Below are positions 26,601 to 32,629 of a stretch of 64,000 bases of DNA, one piece after another. The DNA comes from Seriola aureovittata (Eukaryota; Chordata; Actinopteri; Carangiformes; Carangidae). The stretch spans positions 13,741,640-13,805,639 of the forward strand of contig NC_079384.1 in NCBI RefSeq assembly GCF_021018895.1. Reading direction: 5' to 3'. The translations under genes and the position numbers were made by a program. Every line of letters starts with the position of its first letter. The stretch's first letter is position 1. Under the pieces are notes generated by a model. The model saw only the letters and a list, made by a program, of their open reading frames with translations, had not been told where the DNA came from and did not search any database.

Positions 26601-28289
26601 CATACATTTTTGGCTACTACTGAATTTTCAGCTGTAATGTTTAAATGTAAGGCCTCAAACACCACATTCAAAACACGTTTCATGAAGAAATGCAATGTGT
26701 TTTGAATCGTCAAGCTTCTCTTGAGTGTCCTGTAAAATAGAAATGTCCTAGTTAAAGTAAAGGTTAAAGAAAAGAAATAAATGCAATAAAATCCAAAATC
26801 TGCAATTTCCCAAATCACAAAACATGCAATTAAGGAAAAAAACCTTAAAGGAAAAGTTTGACACATTTGAAAATACCCCTCTTGACTCTCTTGCCGAGCA
26901 TACAGTAAATATGAAGCTAAAGCCAGTAGGGGGAAACAGGGGGAACGCCTCGCCTGGCGTCCGTCCAAAGGTAACCACACTGACCTATCAGCACCTCTGA
27001 AGCCCCCCACAGTATCTTGTTTGTTTAATACGAATAAAACCAAACAAATAGTTTGGCACATACCCTTTGCTTAAAATTGTGAATTGCCATTTTTTACTCT
27101 TTGGCTTTTAAACAAACGACATGTTAAGCAGTGAGTTATAAAGGCTGCGGTAGATGAGTTCTGTTAACCTTGGATGGAGGCCGTCAAGCTGCTTCCCCCC
27201 ATGTTTCCAGTCTTTTCGCTCAGCTAAGCTAACTGGCTGCAGACAGTAACTTCATATCTACTTTGCAGACGGGAGAGTGGCATCAATCCTCTTGTATAAC
27301 TATGAAGAAATTGTTGAACTGTCCCTTTAAAGCACTCAAATACAGTGAGTGTGCTTTTTATCAAAGTGAAACTGACCAAATATCAGAGGCAGAGATTAAT
27401 CATTTTCTCCTACATCAATAAACTCAACAGACCAGAGCGCAGTGCAGCCACAGCGTACGTTGTGCTCTGAGTGAGAGTTGTGACTCAAATTAAAATGTCA
27501 TCACTACTACTCTGTCCACCCACTCGCATAACCAACAGCTGAGCCCGACAGGTTCAAAACAATCTCAGCACAAGTCATCAGAAAAACAAGGATTGAACAG
27601 CTGTGATGGAATTGTAGAGGCTTTATATTGTTTATCAACTCAAACTCAAGTTAATGGGCAAATTGATATATTCAGAAATACCAAAAGTGAGAAGCACTCA
27701 TTATGCAGATTGGCCCATTTTAAGTTAATGTATATTATAGGATAAAAATAATTAAAGCATTAATGTTGCAGCTGATAGAGTTGGAGCTAATTTTAATTAC
27801 TTTATATTCTGCTGGGTAGTTTATTCCAAACTAATGCATCTTGGTCTATTTGTTGATTATACTAATTAATATAAATCTGTAATGTAACTGGCAACTACAG
27901 CTGTAAGATAAATATAGTGGTGTGAAGACTATAATATTTGCCATTGTATTGCAGTGGAGTAGAAGTATAATGTAGCAGAAAATACCTTAACACGAGTAAA
28001 TGTACTTAGTTACCACCACTGCAACTGTTATTACTACTATGATCTTTCAGTCTGGATATTATTCTATCGGTGTATGTTCTCCTGCACTTATGTCCTGTCT
28101 TGTCTCCACACCCCCAGGAGGGCCAGGCGGCTGCTGTCCCGCTCCCAGCTGAGGCACGCCTGCCGCCAGCCCTGCGAGCAGATCACCCTACGCAGGGTCT
28201 CCCAGGGCCCTCCGCAGGGACTCGTCCTGGCCCCTCCGCACCCTCACCCCAGCCTGAGGATGCGAGGCCCCATCGTCATCCACGACTGA
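1984..28289 (+). CDS. mta3: MTA3, metastasis-associated protein / NuRD subunit (19 joined coding exons, 700 aa)
   Basis: Gene-level entry. Exons: 1984-2011, 4160-4227, 5419-5512, 9180-9306, 9468-9531, 10215-10332, 11132-11234, 11544-11643, 11755-11943, 13852-13926, 15073-15131, 15302-15420, 16692-16849, 18261-18483, 20462-20554, 20714-20875, 21472-21503, 21597-21715, 28118-28289. They sum to 2103 nt in one open frame (700 codons plus TGA), all with GT/AG introns. MTA proteins scaffold the NuRD repressor: ELM2-SANT binds and activates HDAC1/2, and the C-terminal half binds RBBP4/7. Seen: BAH domain (about 1-147, [16 protein letters not shown] start), ELM2 (about 148-258), SANT (about 265-317, [20 protein letters not shown]), GATA-type finger (C377, C380, C398, C401), basic LRRAARRPF (489-497), [21 protein letters not shown], a second arginine-rich segment (645-670) and a GPIVIHD end. 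The N-terminal two thirds match MTA3; the kcng3 neighbour supports that paralogue. Unlike the usual human MTA3 (about 594 aa), it keeps the MTA1-type tail. Confidence 0.95.
2471..2482. repeat. palindromic 12-mer GCTAACGTTAGC
   Basis: A perfect 12-base palindrome 460 bp into mta3 intron 1. The identical 12-mer recurs at 37781-37792 and 37999-38010, around the start of ppm1b. Confidence 0.7.
3075..3405. repeat. interspersed repeat family A, copy 1
   Basis: AT-rich repeat with TTGATTATTATGTTGATTC-like ends, a central CCCATCACAACTTCACAAA block, a GATATGGCAAAGAAAAGCAGGAAA block and a terminal TTGTTCCAGCTCTA. The same blocks recur in introns and intergenic DNA here (5621, 9697, 15752, 41276, 50517, 51072). 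I recognise this as a very common teleost element but do not name it. Confidence 0.65.
4160..4227 (+). CDS. mta3: mta3 exon 2 (BAH domain)
   Basis: Encodes the rest of Asp10 through Lys32 ([22 protein letters not shown]). The acceptor follows a pyrimidine tract (TTTTCCAG); the donor is AAG|GTACTG. Near-identical to the start of the MTA BAH domain. Confidence 0.95.
4228..5418 (+). other. mta3: mta3 intron 2
   Basis: A 1.2-kb intron with a TCTCTCCGTTTCAG acceptor. I see no repeat of a recognised family or other gene in it. Confidence 0.8.
5419..5512 (+). CDS. mta3: mta3 exon 3 (BAH domain)
   Basis: Encodes [20 protein letters not shown] and following residues (33-63) plus one base of the next codon. 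Donor GCAA|GTGAGT. The sequence aligns with the MTA BAH domain. Confidence 0.95.
5513..9179 (+). other. mta3: mta3 intron 3
   Basis: A 3.7-kb intron. It contains repeat family A copy 2 (5621-6065) and an A-tract at 7076-7090. Several short open frames occur, but none shows recognisable protein similarity. Confidence 0.75.
5621..6065. repeat. interspersed repeat family A, copy 2
   Basis: Begins GGAGCTGAAATGATAAGTGG, has the central GCTGGTTCCATCTTCACAAA block and a GATAATTGGCCCATTATTTT block, and ends ATTGCAGCTCTA. The ends are loosely complementary (GAGCTG...CAGCTC), as expected for an old non-autonomous DNA element. Confidence 0.65.
9180..9306 (+). CDS. mta3: mta3 exon 4 (BAH domain)
   Basis: Encodes residues 64-105: an acidic stretch [19 protein letters not shown], then [20 protein letters not shown] and THI, the last codon completed by exon 5. 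The donor AG|GTACTC is followed after 8 bases by a (CA)n run. Confidence 0.95.
9315..9340. repeat. (CA)n microsatellite at the exon 4 donor
   Basis: About 26 bp of CA repeat starting 9 bases inside mta3 intron 4, an intron of only 161 bp. Confidence 0.9.
9468..9531 (+). CDS. mta3: mta3 exon 5
   Basis: Encodes [22 protein letters not shown] (106-127), matching the MTA family. Ends in phase 0 at GAG|GTGAGC. A 19-base G homopolymer begins 7 bases past the exon end. Confidence 0.95.
9532..10214 (+). other. mta3: mta3 intron 5 with G19 run and a repeat A copy
   Basis: Begins GTGAGCC followed by 19 consecutive G (9539-9557). A degenerate family A repeat spans about 9697-9947 (GATTAATCATACAATTCATT at its start, TTTGTTTCAGCTGTAG at its end). 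The acceptor is TTTTCTTCAG. Confidence 0.75.
10215..10332 (+). CDS. mta3: mta3 exon 6 (BAH/ELM2 junction)
   Basis: Encodes [20 protein letters not shown] and [19 protein letters not shown] (128-166) plus one base of Gly167. The conserved GEIRVGP marks the end of BAH and the start of ELM2. Donor GAAG|GTCAGT. Confidence 0.95.
10333..11131 (+). other. mta3: mta3 intron 6
   Basis: A 0.8-kb intron. Nothing recognisable in it apart from A/T tracts. Confidence 0.75.
11132..11234 (+). CDS. mta3: mta3 exon 7 (ELM2)
   Basis: Encodes [20 protein letters not shown] and [14 protein letters not shown] (167-200) plus two bases of Arg201. The [15 protein letters not shown] block is the ELM2 signature of MTA proteins. 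Confidence 0.95.
11235..11543 (+). other. mta3: mta3 intron 7
   Basis: A 309-bp intron ending ATATTTTCAG. No other feature seen. Confidence 0.8.
11544..11643 (+). CDS. mta3: mta3 exon 8 (ELM2)
   Basis: Encodes [20 protein letters not shown] and [13 protein letters not shown] (to residue 234), nearly identical to human MTA3. Donor CTG|GTGAGT. Confidence 0.96.
11655..11703. repeat. (CA)n microsatellite filling mta3 intron 8
   Basis: 49 bp of CA in an intron of only 111 bp (11644-11754), starting 11 bases past the splice donor. Confidence 0.95.
11755..11943 (+). CDS. mta3: mta3 exon 9 (ELM2 end and SANT start)
   Basis: Encodes residues 235-297: [40 protein letters not shown] and [22 protein letters not shown]. 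This joins ELM2 to the SANT helix that holds HDAC1/2. Phase 0 at both ends; donor TTT|GTAAGT. Confidence 0.96.
11944..13851 (+). other. mta3: mta3 intron 9
   Basis: A 1.9-kb intron. I see no gene or confidently recognised repeat. The acceptor is TCTTGTGAAG, weaker than its neighbours. Confidence 0.7.
13852..13926 (+). CDS. mta3: mta3 exon 10 (SANT)
   Basis: Encodes [25 protein letters not shown] (298-322), the end of the SANT domain, as in human MTA3. Phase 0 at both ends. Confidence 0.96.
13927..15072 (+). other. mta3: mta3 intron 10
   Basis: A 1.1-kb intron. From about 14060 to 14545 it has the look of a degenerate teleost repeat: GAAAAGTCTTAAAAAGCACT near the start and TATTTAAAAAAGCCTTGAAT near the end. 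A short GTA repeat lies at 14701-14721. Confidence 0.6.
15073..15131 (+). CDS. mta3: mta3 exon 11
   Basis: Encodes [19 protein letters not shown] (323-341) plus TA of Tyr342. A basic helical stretch between SANT and the zinc finger, identical to human MTA3 as I remember it. Donor TA|GTAAGT. Confidence 0.96.
15302..15420 (+). CDS. mta3: mta3 exon 12 (first half of GATA finger)
   Basis: Completes Tyr342 and encodes [20 protein letters not shown], a glycine-rich linker and RACESCY (to 381). C377 and C380 are the first zinc pair. The donor A|GTGAGT runs straight into an impure TG tract (15427-15484). Confidence 0.94.
15752..15960. repeat. interspersed repeat family A, copy 4
   Basis: Starts AAGGTGCAACTAACAGG and contains the GCCCATCACAGCTTCACTAA and CCAACAGTCCAAAAACCCAA blocks shared by other copies in the window. 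Truncated at its right end by the SINE's A-tail (seen as a T-tract). Confidence 0.7.
15961..16155 (-). repeat. tRNA-derived SINE (minus orientation)
   Basis: On the minus strand the head resembles a tRNA: an A-box-like stretch near 16150 and a B-box-like GGGTTCGGGTCTGACC near 16095-16110. A body with CCTTTGCTGCATGTCGTCCC and CTCTCTCTCCCTGACTTTCC follows, ending in a purine-rich A-tail (T-tract on the plus strand, 15961-15999). I recognise this body as a common teleost SINE. A second copy is at 59572-59702. Confidence 0.75.
16692..16849 (+). CDS. mta3: mta3 exon 13 (second half of GATA finger)
   Basis: Encodes [40 protein letters not shown] and [13 protein letters not shown] (382-434). C398 and C401 complete the zinc site C-X2-C-X17-C-X2-C. 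Phase 0 at the donor AAC|GTAAGC. Confidence 0.95.
16850..18260 (+). other. mta3: mta3 intron 13
   Basis: A 1.4-kb intron ending in a CT-rich tract and CCCAG. No recognised element. Confidence 0.75.
18261..18483 (+). CDS. mta3: mta3 exon 14 (first RBBP4-binding region)
   Basis: Encodes residues 435-508 plus one base: [60 protein letters not shown] and [14 protein letters not shown]. The basic LRRAARRPF segment matches the first RBBP4/7-binding region of MTA1. The donor T|GTAAGAG also allows an in-frame read-through end. Confidence 0.95.
18484..18509 (+). CDS. mta3: mta3 short-isoform C-terminus (intron retention)
   Basis: If the exon 14 donor is not used, the frame continues as ECKSSFNSS then TAA, giving a protein of 516 residues. 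A human short MTA3 form, as I remember it, ends the same way by read-through (AEC-K...-NS, about 515 aa). A poly(A) signal follows at 18757-18762. The product would lack the second RBBP4-binding segment and the tail. The sequence supports the frame; use of it is inferred. Confidence 0.65.
18510..20461 (+). other. mta3: mta3 intron 14 / short-isoform 3' UTR
   Basis: Starts with a CA tract (18522-18547) and pyrimidine-rich DNA, then AATAAA at 18757. Further along are T-tracts, two C-rich blocks (19452-19511, 19683-19735) and AATAAA at 19843. A splice-site-flanked block at 19939-20012 does not fit the mta3 frame. The acceptor of exon 15 is TTTGATTTAG. Confidence 0.65.
18757..18762 (+). promoter_or_regulatory. 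mta3: poly(A) signal AATAAA for the short mta3 form
   Basis: Canonical AATAAA 248 bp after the read-through stop codon, in CCAATAAAGACTG, followed by TG- and T-rich sequence. Confidence 0.5.
20462..20554 (+). CDS. mta3: mta3 exon 15
   Basis: Encodes [20 protein letters not shown] and [11 protein letters not shown] (509-539) plus one base. It aligns loosely with the human MTA3 segment that follows exon 14 (PLKSKSTRKPLACIIGYL), so homology is weaker than elsewhere. The phase fits both neighbours. Acceptor TTTAG, donor TAG|GTAAAT. Confidence 0.8.
20714..20875 (+). CDS. mta3: mta3 exon 16
   Basis: Encodes [40 protein letters not shown] and [14 protein letters not shown] (540-593) plus one base. 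TPxLQTP and LGKRxYxHH are the recognisable MTA3 blocks. Very GC-rich. Donor TCAG|GTAGAC. Confidence 0.9.
20876..21471 (+). other. mta3: mta3 intron 16
   Basis: A 596-bp intron, nothing recognised. Acceptor TGTTTTTGCAG. Confidence 0.75.
21472..21503 (+). CDS. mta3: mta3 exon 17 (32-nt small exon)
   Basis: Encodes [11 protein letters not shown] (594-604, first base from exon 16). It is inferred from phase: only the donor CTC|GTAGGT makes a length (32 nt) that joins exon 16 (phase 1) to exon 18 (phase 0). The nearer GT sites (after 9 or 18 nt) or skipping the exon lead to a stop inside exon 18. Homologue support is weak for these residues. Confidence 0.65.
21597..21715 (+). CDS. mta3: mta3 exon 18 ([12 protein letters not shown] block)
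   Basis: Encodes [39 protein letters not shown] (605-643) plus AG of Arg644. [12 protein letters not shown] is a hallmark of full-length MTA C-termini (MTA1 has [13 protein letters not shown]). Donor CAG|GTAAGC. Confidence 0.92.
21899..21938. repeat. (CA)n microsatellite
   Basis: About 40 bp of CA, 184 bp past the exon 18 donor. Confidence 0.9.
22735..22860. repeat. interspersed repeat family C, fragment
   Basis: Contains GGATTGCCATCAAAATTTCG, CCCCTCAGGATGAACTGTAA and TTTTCATCCAGCGCCATC, blocks typical of a widespread teleost repeat. Related copies: 55740-55995 and 61690-62640. Confidence 0.6.
23035..23113. repeat. (TA)n-(CA)n compound microsatellite
   Basis: A short TA run (about 23058-23075) followed by about 36 bp of CA. 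Confidence 0.9.
23546..23592. repeat. (TG)n microsatellite
   Basis: TG repeat with one TATG break, ending in a short GA run. Confidence 0.9.
24170..25055 (-). repeat. interspersed repeat family B, two pieces in reverse orientation
   Basis: 24170-24255 (TATACTTCTACTCCACAATG) and 24960-25055 (TTGGTACTTTTACTTAATTG) read, on the minus strand, like the 3' and 5' parts of the same teleost element, with unrelated sequence between. Probably one old copy split by insertion or decay. Confidence 0.5.
25327..25371. repeat. perfect inverted repeat, 21-bp arms, 3-nt loop
   Basis: The left arm begins TGGTACACAGCATTAC and ends ACATACA; after the loop ATA the right arm is its exact reverse complement, ending GTGTACCA. 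45 bp in all, no mismatch. It lies in mta3 intron 18. Confidence 0.9.
26845..27330. mobile_element. MITE with TTAA at both ends
   Basis: Starts TTAAAGGAAAAGTTTGACAC and its right end, reverse-complemented, starts TTAAAGGGACAGTTCAACAA, so the ends are imperfect terminal inverted repeats. Inside are the GTTTCCAGTC and GCTAAGCTAACTGGCTGC blocks that I recognise from a very common teleost repeat. No transposase frame. TTAA ends suggest piggyBac-type mobilisation (inference). Confidence 0.7.
27645..28022 (+). repeat. interspersed repeat family B copy
   Basis: Contains ACTCATTATGCAGATTGGCC, GGAGCTAATTTTAATTACTT, TATTCTGCTGGGTAGTTTA and ends GTAAATGTACTTAGTTACC-ACCACTG. This is a common teleost non-autonomous element; the copy ends 95 bp before mta3 exon 19. 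Confidence 0.75.
28118..28289 (+). CDS. mta3: mta3 exon 19 (last coding exon)
   Basis: Completes Arg644 and encodes [40 protein letters not shown] and [16 protein letters not shown] (to 700), then TGA. It parallels the MTA1 C-terminus (RKLLSSSETKRAARRPYKPI... ending EPIVIED), that is, the second RBBP4-binding segment and tail. Acceptor CCCCCAG. Confidence 0.92.
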
Positions 28290-28768
28290 CTGGACACAGC
28301 CGACCTCCGACCTCCACACCCCACCTGCATACACACTAACAAATTCTCACCTCCTGTTCTCTCATTGAATCCTCAAAACTTTCCTCCTTTGCTTTTAGTC
28401 CTGGAGTTTTCTTCATAATCCACGACCACACTTAAACAAGCTGTCTCACTGTTTGGCAACAGAAGGATGTGATGAGCCGTGATGCAATAGAGACATACAC
28501 CTGACCTGACTGCAAGTGCTGCCTGTCTTTAATCCCCTGGGAATGTGTTTGTGTGCATGTGAGTGTGTGACAGAGAGGCAGAGAGTGTATGTGTGTGTGT
28601 ATGAGTGTGTGTGTGATCATGCCAACAACACATGAGCGAATGACGGGGATGCTGACGTGTGCTGTTCTTAGTTTTTATGGATGAACATAATGACGGAGCT
28701 TTGTGTGACCTTTGTGTTGATGGTGAATTGTTGTGAAGTTTTATCGGTTTGTATAAAGTTATTTTGGG

Positions 28769-28862
28769 AGGGGGGGGCTGGGGTGGGGGCATGGGGGATT
28801 AAGGTGGAATGGGAATGGGATTGGATGGGAAGGGTGGGGTGGGTGGGGTGGGTTTTCATTTG
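28769..28862 (+). repeat. G-rich block with several G runs
   Basis: Repeated runs of three to seven G (GGGAGGGGGGG, GGGTGGGGGC, GGGTGGGGTGGGTGGGGTG) on the mRNA-like strand within the mta3 3' UTR. It meets the usual pattern for an RNA G-quadruplex. Confidence 0.7.
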
Positions 28863-29773
28863 TGGGGGACTGAGGGTCTTGTAACAATGGAGGCAACTGT
28901 CCGATACTGACATACAAAAAAAAAAGAAAAAAAGAAAAGAAAATGCACTATACTGTGAGTGAAGCAGCAGCCTCTTGAGAAACGGCTTGCTTTAAATTGT
29001 GTTTTACCTGCAGTTTTTCACGCTCATCTCGAAGTTTAAATCAAAAAGCTGGAGCCAGCGATGACGAATGACAACCTGCAGACATTATTTAACAAACCCT
29101 CTGTAACTCTACCCAGAAAGCTGATTCACGGCGAATCTGCAGGTTCGGAAACATAACAAGGCAAAGAAATAGAGCAAAGAGCTAAGCCTCCCTCATGAAC
29201 CAGTGTATAATATATTGTATATCTCATTACAGCACTGTAAATCTACTCATCCTATTTCTATGGGCGACTGTACCTACCTAGCCCTAACTTGGGTACTAAA
29301 GCACTTCCTTTGCAGCAGAAAAGGGCATGGATCTGTCATATTTTACTCAAGTCTGTGATGAACCAGCTATATTTTGAGGCCAAACATGAGAGCAACTTTG
29401 CCAGCAGCTGTTTGCTATTTGCTAGCAACATCTATTTTCTTCATTGCATTTGTTCTTTCAAGCTCCCGGTCAAGTCTCTCCAGTTTTCAGACCACTCCCT
29501 CCCTCTCTCTTTCTCTCTCTCTCCCTGCTGCATGACAGTATTGCCAAGGGGGCCTCAAAACATTGCCGGTTAACCCATCCAGGCTTCAGGTGTGTTTATT
29601 AATGAGTTTTAAAACTGGCATCGCCGCCGCATGTCTTTGAGGTGAGAGCCTCCTCTGACCAATGGGTCAAGTGATTTTCTTCTCTTTCATTCAGAATGTT
29701 TATGTTAGTGTTTCCTGTATGTATTGTGTTGAATTATGAATATGCTGAAAATAATAATAATAATAATAATGAT

Positions 29774-29779
29774 AATAAA
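29774..29779 (+). promoter_or_regulatory. mta3: candidate poly(A) signal for full-length mta3
   Basis: AATAAA at the end of an (AAT)n run, 1.5 kb after the stop codon. Low complexity around it makes the call uncertain. Confidence 0.35.
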
Positions 29780-30370
29780 AAAAACCCAACAACAACACAG
29801 TGCCAGATTATGCTGTCCAGTCTCAGTGAGTCATTTCCTGGTATTATATACTGACAGCCTGTCCTTTCTCCCAGCCTCCTACTCCATCTTTGTGTCTCTG
29901 TCTCTCGTTGTGTTGCTCTTGAGGGGGAGTGTGATAGATGGGACCTGATACACACTGTGGCCTGTGCGAGGTTGTCGTAAAATACCCCCACAAAATATGG
30001 CAATTTGACACAGTGATGAGGAATGGGGAGCGCTCTCAGATTATAAATCTTGCTCTTGGAAGCTTACAGCCTGCTTCGAGGTACTTCGCTGTGTGTGTTT
30101 ATGTGTTGACACAGCCTCCATCGTTGTGTTAAGAGAGGTTTTTCATTTGCCACTTTGCCCTCTCGTCGCAGCACACAGCTTTAAAACGTGACCGCGGTCG
30201 ACTGCTGCAGCTGCTGGGTGTCTCCACCATATTTCTTATACAGTCTGTGGCACCTAGGGGTGAAAATGAGAAACAATGTTTAGATTGAACCTGACATGCT
30301 GTAACTGGATTTGTCTTTAAGCTATATGCATGTGGGGCTTCAGTGGATAAGAAGAAAACTGCTCTGTCTA

Positions 30371-30921
30371 CACAGTAGTGGCCAAAAGTATGTGGACAGC
30401 TAAATGTGTATTATAGATTTTCCATAAGATTTTGGAACCTGGCTGCAGAGATTTGTTCCCTGTCAGCCACAAGAGCATTACTGAGGCTGAACACTGATGT
30501 TGGGCCCGGCTCACAGTCCACACAGTCCATGGTCCAGTTCATCCCAAAGGAGCCGGATGGGCTTGATGTCAGGACTCTGTGCAGTTCAGTTATTCCACAC
30601 CAACCTCAGAAAAGCATTTCTGATAACACTTTACTATTTAGCATTTATAAGCCATATATTTAACACACTACAAAGTAATTGTAAGCAGCTATTACTATTA
30701 TTAACAAGTACATTAATAAACACTTGGATCTGTTTACAGTTATATTATAGTCTGTTATAAACCACTTGTTACATGTTTATATACTGATTATAAATGCAAG
30801 ATAAGGGGGGGCTTAAAGTCAAGTGTCACCACCTCCCTCAACTGGAGCCATGAATCCTAAGCAACACTGTGAAAAATATCCCAAATTGCAGGCGTGTCCA
30901 CATACCTTTGGCCAGGTAGTG
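30371..30921. mobile_element. Tc1/mariner-like MITE with TA target duplication
   Basis: Left end CACAGTAGTGGCCAAAAGTA-TGTGGACA; the right end reverse-complemented reads CACTACCTGGCCAAAGGTA-TGTGGACA. TA flanks both ends (30369-30370, 30922-30923). 551 bp, no intact transposase. The TIR start and TA duplication fit a non-autonomous Tc1/mariner element. Confidence 0.8.
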
Positions 30922-31197
30922 TATATTGAGTTAATCAGTAGCACAGTCAGCACCCTTAAAAATCTGATGCCTTCACCTGCTGTCTGAAATATTGAATTTA
31001 AGAAAGGACTACCTTCAAGCAATATGTCACAGTAACACTAAGTGAGTCTGATGATTTATCAGACTGTGTCTTATAATCAAAGTGATATTTTTTTTACATA
31101 TTAACATGAGTATGGGTTTATTAGCACTGTTTTGAATTCCAATACTATTTTCACTTTCTGATGAACCTAAACTTGCCATCTACCTACTACATCTGTC

Positions 31198-31275
31198 CAG
31201 TGATGGAAATGTAGCCTTCATACATACATTTACTCAAGTCCTCAAGTAACTTGTAGCGTATGTGCTCTGCTACTT
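31198..31275 (+). repeat. interspersed repeat family B, 5' fragment
   Basis: CCAGTGATGGAAATGTAGCC and ATTTACTCAAGTCCTCAAGT resemble the outer part of family B only. Confidence 0.4.
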
Positions 31276-31971
31276 CAAATCAAGTGGAAAAGAAGCCCAT
31301 CGAGGCCCCCAATCCCACCAGTATCCACTTGTCATACAGTAGCTAGAAGAGCTGGGGCAGTGGTGGTGCACTGTACAGTGACTTTATGGGAAGGTTTTTA
31401 GTTGTCATTCCAAAATGTGCCAGTATTAGTGGCCATCGGGGCACTTTTTCCAAACTTTTTTGGGGGGACCCTGAACATTACCTTTATTCTGAGGCAATCT
31501 ATATCTTAATATTTTCCGGCTATATTCTTTTTACTTCATTTTTTTTCACTTTTGTCTTGATTTGATGCATCATGTTTTGATTTTCTCTTTATTTTGTCAT
31601 GTGTAAAATACTCTGCATTTATCATCATATCATATGATTAGCCTATCAGAGTCACCACCACAGAAGTCACATTGTTTATTTGTTTGTTTGTTTGTTGTTC
31701 TTTTTTTAAAAACAGGAACAGCAAAACACACAAAAGGCTTAAATACTGCTGTGTCGGAGCTGTGTGAGCCGTACTTGAACGCAGCATGTGAGTCGGCCCG
31801 TGTGTAAGCTGTTGACTGCTGGACTCTGTGCGACCATAAGTTCTCATCCAGTCTCCATTATTTATTTCGCTGCACTGACTGAAAACACAACACGATGTAA
31901 TTATTACATATTTATTGTAAACGAGAGCTTTAGTCTTTCTTAAACCGATTTCCTGGCCGAGCATTGCCGAA

Positions 31972-32065
31972 GCTCCAGTGGCGCAATCGGTTAGCGCGCG
32001 GTACTTATATGACAGTATTCAGCAAAGCAATGCCGAGGTTGTGAGTTCGAGCCTCACCTGGAGCA
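31972..32065 (+). tRNA. tRNA-Ile (anticodon UAU) with a 20-nt intron
   Basis: The acceptor stem GCTCCAG pairs with CTGGAGC, discriminator A at 32065. A box TGGCGCAATCGG; T arm GTGAG-TTCGAGC-CTCAC. The anticodon stem CGGTA/TGCCG encloses loop CTTATAA with anticodon TAT at 32006-32008. An intron of about 20 nt (32010-32029) follows position 37, the standard place. Mature length about 74 nt. It closely matches the human intron-containing tRNA-Ile-UAU, which reads the AUA codon. A Pol III T5 stop follows at 32069-32073. All stems are paired, so it is probably functional. Confidence 0.95.
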
Positions 32066-32068
32066 GAG

Positions 32069-32073
32069 TTTTT
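32069..32073 (+). terminator. RNA polymerase III terminator (T5)
   Basis: Run of five T starting four bases after the tRNA-Ile 3' end. Confidence 0.75.
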
Positions 32074-32554
32074 AGATTAACACTCACCTGGTGAAAGGCA
32101 GGTAAATCCTCATGAGCCGAATGTGAGGGGATCACATGTGCTGAACAGCGACGACGTCACACAGTAATCCCCTCTATAGCACTTGTGGTATATTCAGGAG
32201 CCACTCTAAAAATACACGTAAATGTTCTGGCTTCTTGCTTCCTGTCATCAGCTATGTTTGTCATCTATACACTAAAGGTTGGTACATCAGTCTATGCAAA
32301 ACATAACTGGCACATTACATAATTAAATTGTGACTGTGTCAATATAATACAAGAGGCAGGTTTTAGGACTCTTTAGGATTTTAGGAAATAAAATAGCCTA
32401 TATTCAGTAAAATACAATGAGGTTAGGTGTGATGTTATATATTCATATTCTTGTGACTTTTCTGGAGTATAAAAAGACATCTTTCATTGCAAACACACAC
32501 CAAAATATCTTGGATTGATGTGGAATATTCAATAAGGAGAAACACTGACATACA

Positions 32555-32556
32555 CT

Positions 32557-32628
<72 letters not shown>

Positions 32629-32629
32629 T
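32555..32629. repeat. (TTTC)n microsatellite
   Basis: About 75 bp of near-perfect tetranucleotide TTTC repeat. Confidence 0.95.

Larger units (their letters stand above)
21716..28117 (+). other. mta3: mta3 intron 18 (6.4 kb)
   Basis: The largest mta3 intron. It holds CA/TG tracts (21899-21938, 23078-23113, 23252-23271, 23546-23592), a family C repeat piece (22735-22860), split family B pieces (24170-24255, 24960-25055), a perfect hairpin (25327-25371), a TTAA-flanked MITE (26845-27330) and a family B copy (27645-28022). No coding exon was recognised between 21716 and 28117. Confidence 0.75.
28290..29790 (+). other. mta3: mta3 3' UTR (probable extent)
   Basis: Follows the stop codon. It includes short TG tracts (28541-28614), a strongly G-rich block (28769-28862) and, as the first clear poly(A) signal, AATAAA at 29774-29779. 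The true 3' end is not known; an earlier variant signal could be used. Confidence 0.5.
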
